NCBI GenBank assembly: GCA_002067325.1
Contig: MVQY01000020.1
Span: 1-7,063 of the forward strand
From: Methanobacterium sp. PtaU1.Bin097
GTDB taxonomy: Archaea > Methanobacteriota > Methanobacteria > Methanobacteriales > Methanobacteriaceae
Direction of reading: 5' to 3'
Length of the DNA: 7,063 nt
In this document: one piece after another, positions 5,585 to 7,063 of the stretch
Layout: the number at the start of each line of letters is the position of its first letter
How positions within the stretch are numbered: the first letter of the stretch is position 1
Translations under genes and position numbers: made by a program
Notes under the pieces: model-generated
Told to the model about the DNA's origin: nothing
Seen by the model: the letters and a program-made list of their open reading frames with translations, nothing else
The model's database searches: none

Positions 5585-6287
5585 TGACCGTGAAACTTTC
5601 TATAATAATGGGTTGAAAAACCTCCCCAAAACATTCTTAAATATGTATTTGGGTTTAGAAGGAGAAAATGGGGAAGTTCTGAGCTATGATGAAGCGGAAG
5701 TATGGAAACGGATCCTAAATTACCGGATTGCTAAACACCTAAAACCACATACCATCCTAGAAACACATGCAGGTAAAGGAGTGTCAACAGAGCTATACAG
5801 ATTAGCCTTACCTTCCACGTTAACTGCCAAATCCCATAGTGTAAAGAGTAAAATAATTTCATGCCGGCACTGGGAGAAAGAGATAGAATTAATCCCAGAC
5901 AATTCCTGTGACCTAATCGACATCGACCCATTTGGACAACCATACAAAACCTTAGAAGCTGCATTACCAAAATTAAAAGATAATGGGGTTTTAATGGTGA
6001 CAAATGGGGAGATGATGAGTGTTGTACGACATTTAAAGAACACACAACACTTAAAAACAGATTACTACGGTAAAACAGCCTGGCAGTGGGTAATAGAGCG
6101 CTACTTACCATACCTAGAAAAAGTAACTGGTTTAACTGTTCAATTCTTCTATGCATTTCCTACAACAGTCAGAACCATACTATCAAAGCAGGAACTGCCT
6201 AGAAAACTGTTTAAAGGCTGTAAACAGTGGATGTGGTGGTTAGAGAAGTACGCAATGAATTATGAAGATGGTAAAGAAGCAAATTAG
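5571..6287 (+). CDS. Trm1-like SAM-dependent amino-methyltransferase
   Basis: A Rossmann-fold class I methyltransferase, 238 residues. ILETHAGKG (residues 62-70) is motif I for SAM binding. LIDIDPFGQP (115-124) is motif IV and closely matches the D-L-D-P-F-G-S-P of Trm1, which methylates the N2 amine of G26 in tRNA. A following hydrophobic strand (GVLMVTN) also fits. It lacks Trm1's long C-terminal domain. The N-terminal FYNNGLKNLPKT loosely recalls Trm1's start. D-P-P-Y DNA amino-methyltransferases are the other relation. It overlaps queF by 14 bases, so it likely acts in the same pathway: methylating a guanine, a 7-deazaguanine or the preQ1 amine (inference). GTG at 5571 has AAGGA five bases upstream; ATG at 5577 is the alternative. 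Confidence 0.72.
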   Translation: MKMNSDRETFYNNGLKNLPKTFLNMYLGLEGENGEVLSYDEAEVWKRILNYRIAKHLKPHTILETHAGKGVSTELYRLALPSTLTAKSHSVKSKIISCRHWEKEIELIPDNSCDLIDIDPFGQPYKTLEAALPKLKDNGVLMVTNGEMMSVVRHLKNTQHLKTDYYGKTAWQWVIERYLPYLEKVTGLTVQFFYAFPTTVRTILSKQELPRKLFKGCKQWMWWLEKYAMNYEDGKEAN

Positions 6288-6301
6288 TTGAAATTTTAGG
6301 G

Positions 6302-6682
6302 GTGGTCCAAACGAAAGAAAGAAAATGTCCGATTTGTGGGGAGTTATTCAAACCAGAATATCCGAACAGCAGGTACTGTAAGGAAGAATGCCAGAAAGAA
6401 GGGAGAAAACGGACTATTAATAAATATGAAAAAAAAAGAAGACAGAAACAAGAACGGAAGGAATATCTGGCAGATTATATGCACCAAAACGGAAGAAAAT
6501 ATAAAAACAATACAAAATACGATTTAGGCAGTAAATACACTAACAAAGGCATCAAACCACAAATAACAATAAATAAAGATGGTACAAAAAGTTTCAAGAA
6601 AGAAGCGGAAGCGGTAAGGAAGATGTCATATTTACTCATGGGGCATAGCAATATAACCAAAGAAGCCATCACCAAAATGTAA
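6302..6682 (+). CDS. Small basic protein with Cys4 zinc finger
   Basis: A 126-residue, very basic protein. Its N-terminus has CPICGELF (C9-x2-C12) and YCKEEC (C26-x3-C30), a treble-clef-like Cys4 finger (C-x2-C-G-x2-F...Y-C-x3-C) common in small proteins of phages, plasmids and archaea. The middle (residues 32-58) is a Lys/Arg-rich helix and the C-terminus is hydrophilic. Nucleic-acid binding is likely, the target unknown. The start is uncertain: GTG at 6302 is the only in-frame start codon before the finger, and the purine run AGGGGTGG overlaps it, so ribosome binding is not clear. It begins 14 bases after the methyltransferase and appears to be the last gene of the operon. Confidence 0.65.
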   Translation: MVQTKERKCPICGELFKPEYPNSRYCKEECQKEGRKRTINKYEKKRRQKQERKEYLADYMHQNGRKYKNNTKYDLGSKYTNKGIKPQITINKDGTKSFKKEAEAVRKMSYLLMGHSNITKEAITKM

Positions 6683-6749
6683 CTAAAATGTAGGTTAAAA
6701 GGCACAGAGTAAGAAGAGATTATCGCAATTGATATAAGAATAATTCAAG

Positions 6750-7063
6750 ATGCTAGCTATAAACACAACTGTAAGTGAGGTTATACCAATATCTAAACCA
6801 TCCAAAAAGTACACTTATAATAAGGAATGGTTAAGGAAGGTTTTAGATGGAATATGCCCCCAATGTGATGAACCCATGACTAAAAAGGGTATTAAAAGGG
6901 AATGTAGCACCTACCGGCATCTTGAAATCTATGGTAACCCTGTTAGTGTTGCTTATGATATAACAACCATTAAAGAACCATTACCTCCGATTGATTATAC
7001 TAAATGCCCTGAATGTCAATCAAACAAAATAATAGAAGATATTGATCGGGGTGAAATCTGTTG
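6750..7063 (+). CDS. TFB-like zinc-ribbon protein, N-terminal part
   Basis: This open frame runs off the right edge (104 complete codons). It has CPQC (C36, C39) with a lone C52, and then CPEC (C86, C89) followed by SNKIIEDIDRGEIC, which closely resembles the TFB/TFIIB zinc ribbon (C-P-E-C-G-S...D-x-x-R-G-E-I-x-C). The second Cys pair would lie beyond the window. Residues 1-35 (with KYTYNKEWLRKVLD) and the first Cys pair are unusual for TFB, so this may be a TFB-like mobile-element protein or another zinc-ribbon family. The start is ATG 6750, since TAA at 6741 closes the frame upstream; no good Shine-Dalgarno is seen, so translation may be leaderless. Confidence 0.5.
   Translation, partial: MLAINTTVSEVIPISKPSKKYTYNKEWLRKVLDGICPQCDEPMTKKGIKRECSTYRHLEIYGNPVSVAYDITTIKEPLPPIDYTKCPECQSNKIIEDIDRGEIC

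Noticed and set aside
5731..6156. 141-residue open frame on the minus strand
   Set aside because: It lies wholly antisense to the methyltransferase gene, which has recognisable SAM-binding and DPFG motifs. The antisense product is low-complexity hydrophobic without a family match.
5571..6287. Ordinary restriction-modification DNA methylase
   Set aside because: The catalytic motif is D-P-F-G, as in Trm1, not D/N/S-P-P-Y/F. No restriction endonuclease or specificity gene is adjacent. The possibility of DNA as substrate is kept open under findings.
6336..6527. 63-residue plus-strand frame inside the zinc-finger gene
   Set aside because: It overlaps the Cys4 protein in another frame, has no ribosome binding site and encodes no recognisable motif.
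6683..6749. Terminator between the zinc-finger gene and the TFB-like gene
   Set aside because: There is no T-rich run or stable hairpin in this 67-base gap, so I cannot support a terminator. The TFB-like gene may be co-transcribed or have a weak promoter of its own.

Overview
The window looks archaeal, most likely from a methanogen of the Methanobacteriales type, although no host marker proves the lineage. The base composition is AT-rich. Strong Shine-Dalgarno sequences of the GAGGTGA/GGAGG kind precede most genes, and AGA/AGG/ATA codons are common. TATA-box promoter signals (TTTATATA behind a purine-rich BRE-like stretch) lie upstream of the first gene. A truncated TFB-like zinc-ribbon gene occupies the right edge. 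All genes lie on the + strand and are tightly packed, often overlapping, so positions ~317 to ~6682 read as one operon or a few coupled ones. This is the style of a plasmid, provirus or defence island.

Layout. Positions 1-316 are non-coding and hold two candidate promoters, a 15-bp direct repeat occurring twice exactly 200 bp apart, overlapping inverted repeats and a 12-bp GC palindrome. Three small genes of unknown role follow (317-385, 386-661, and 684-1121, a possible winged-helix protein). The core is a set of CRISPR type IV effector genes in the order csf1 (zinc-finger large subunit), a small cas11-like gene, csf2 (Cas7) and csf3 (Cas5). This is the order known from type IV-B. A complete Cas6 nuclease gene follows, which classical IV-B loci lack. 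No helicase (DinG/Csf4, RecD), no adaptation genes and no CRISPR array are in view.

Inserted between csf3 and cas6, and continuing after cas6, is a 7-deazaguanine module. It consists of a short TGT/DpdA-like guanine transglycosylase, a unimodular QueF (preQ0 nitrile reductase) with all its signature residues, and a methyltransferase overlapping queF with a Trm1-like D-I-D-P-F-G motif. A treble-clef-like zinc protein and the partial TFB-like gene close the window.

How the genes may work together (inference). QueF would make preQ1 from preQ0, the DpdA-like enzyme would exchange it for guanine in a polynucleotide, and the methyltransferase might decorate the product or another guanine. The Csf proteins would form a Cas7-filament ribonucleoprotein on a small RNA, possibly trimmed by Cas6. 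Either the modification marks the element's own DNA (self/non-self discrimination or anti-restriction), or it marks the RNA carried by the complex. Both readings are testable. Fusing a type IV-B-like complex to base-modification enzymes is the most notable feature of the window, and recalls the cysH-like gene linked to bacterial IV-B loci.
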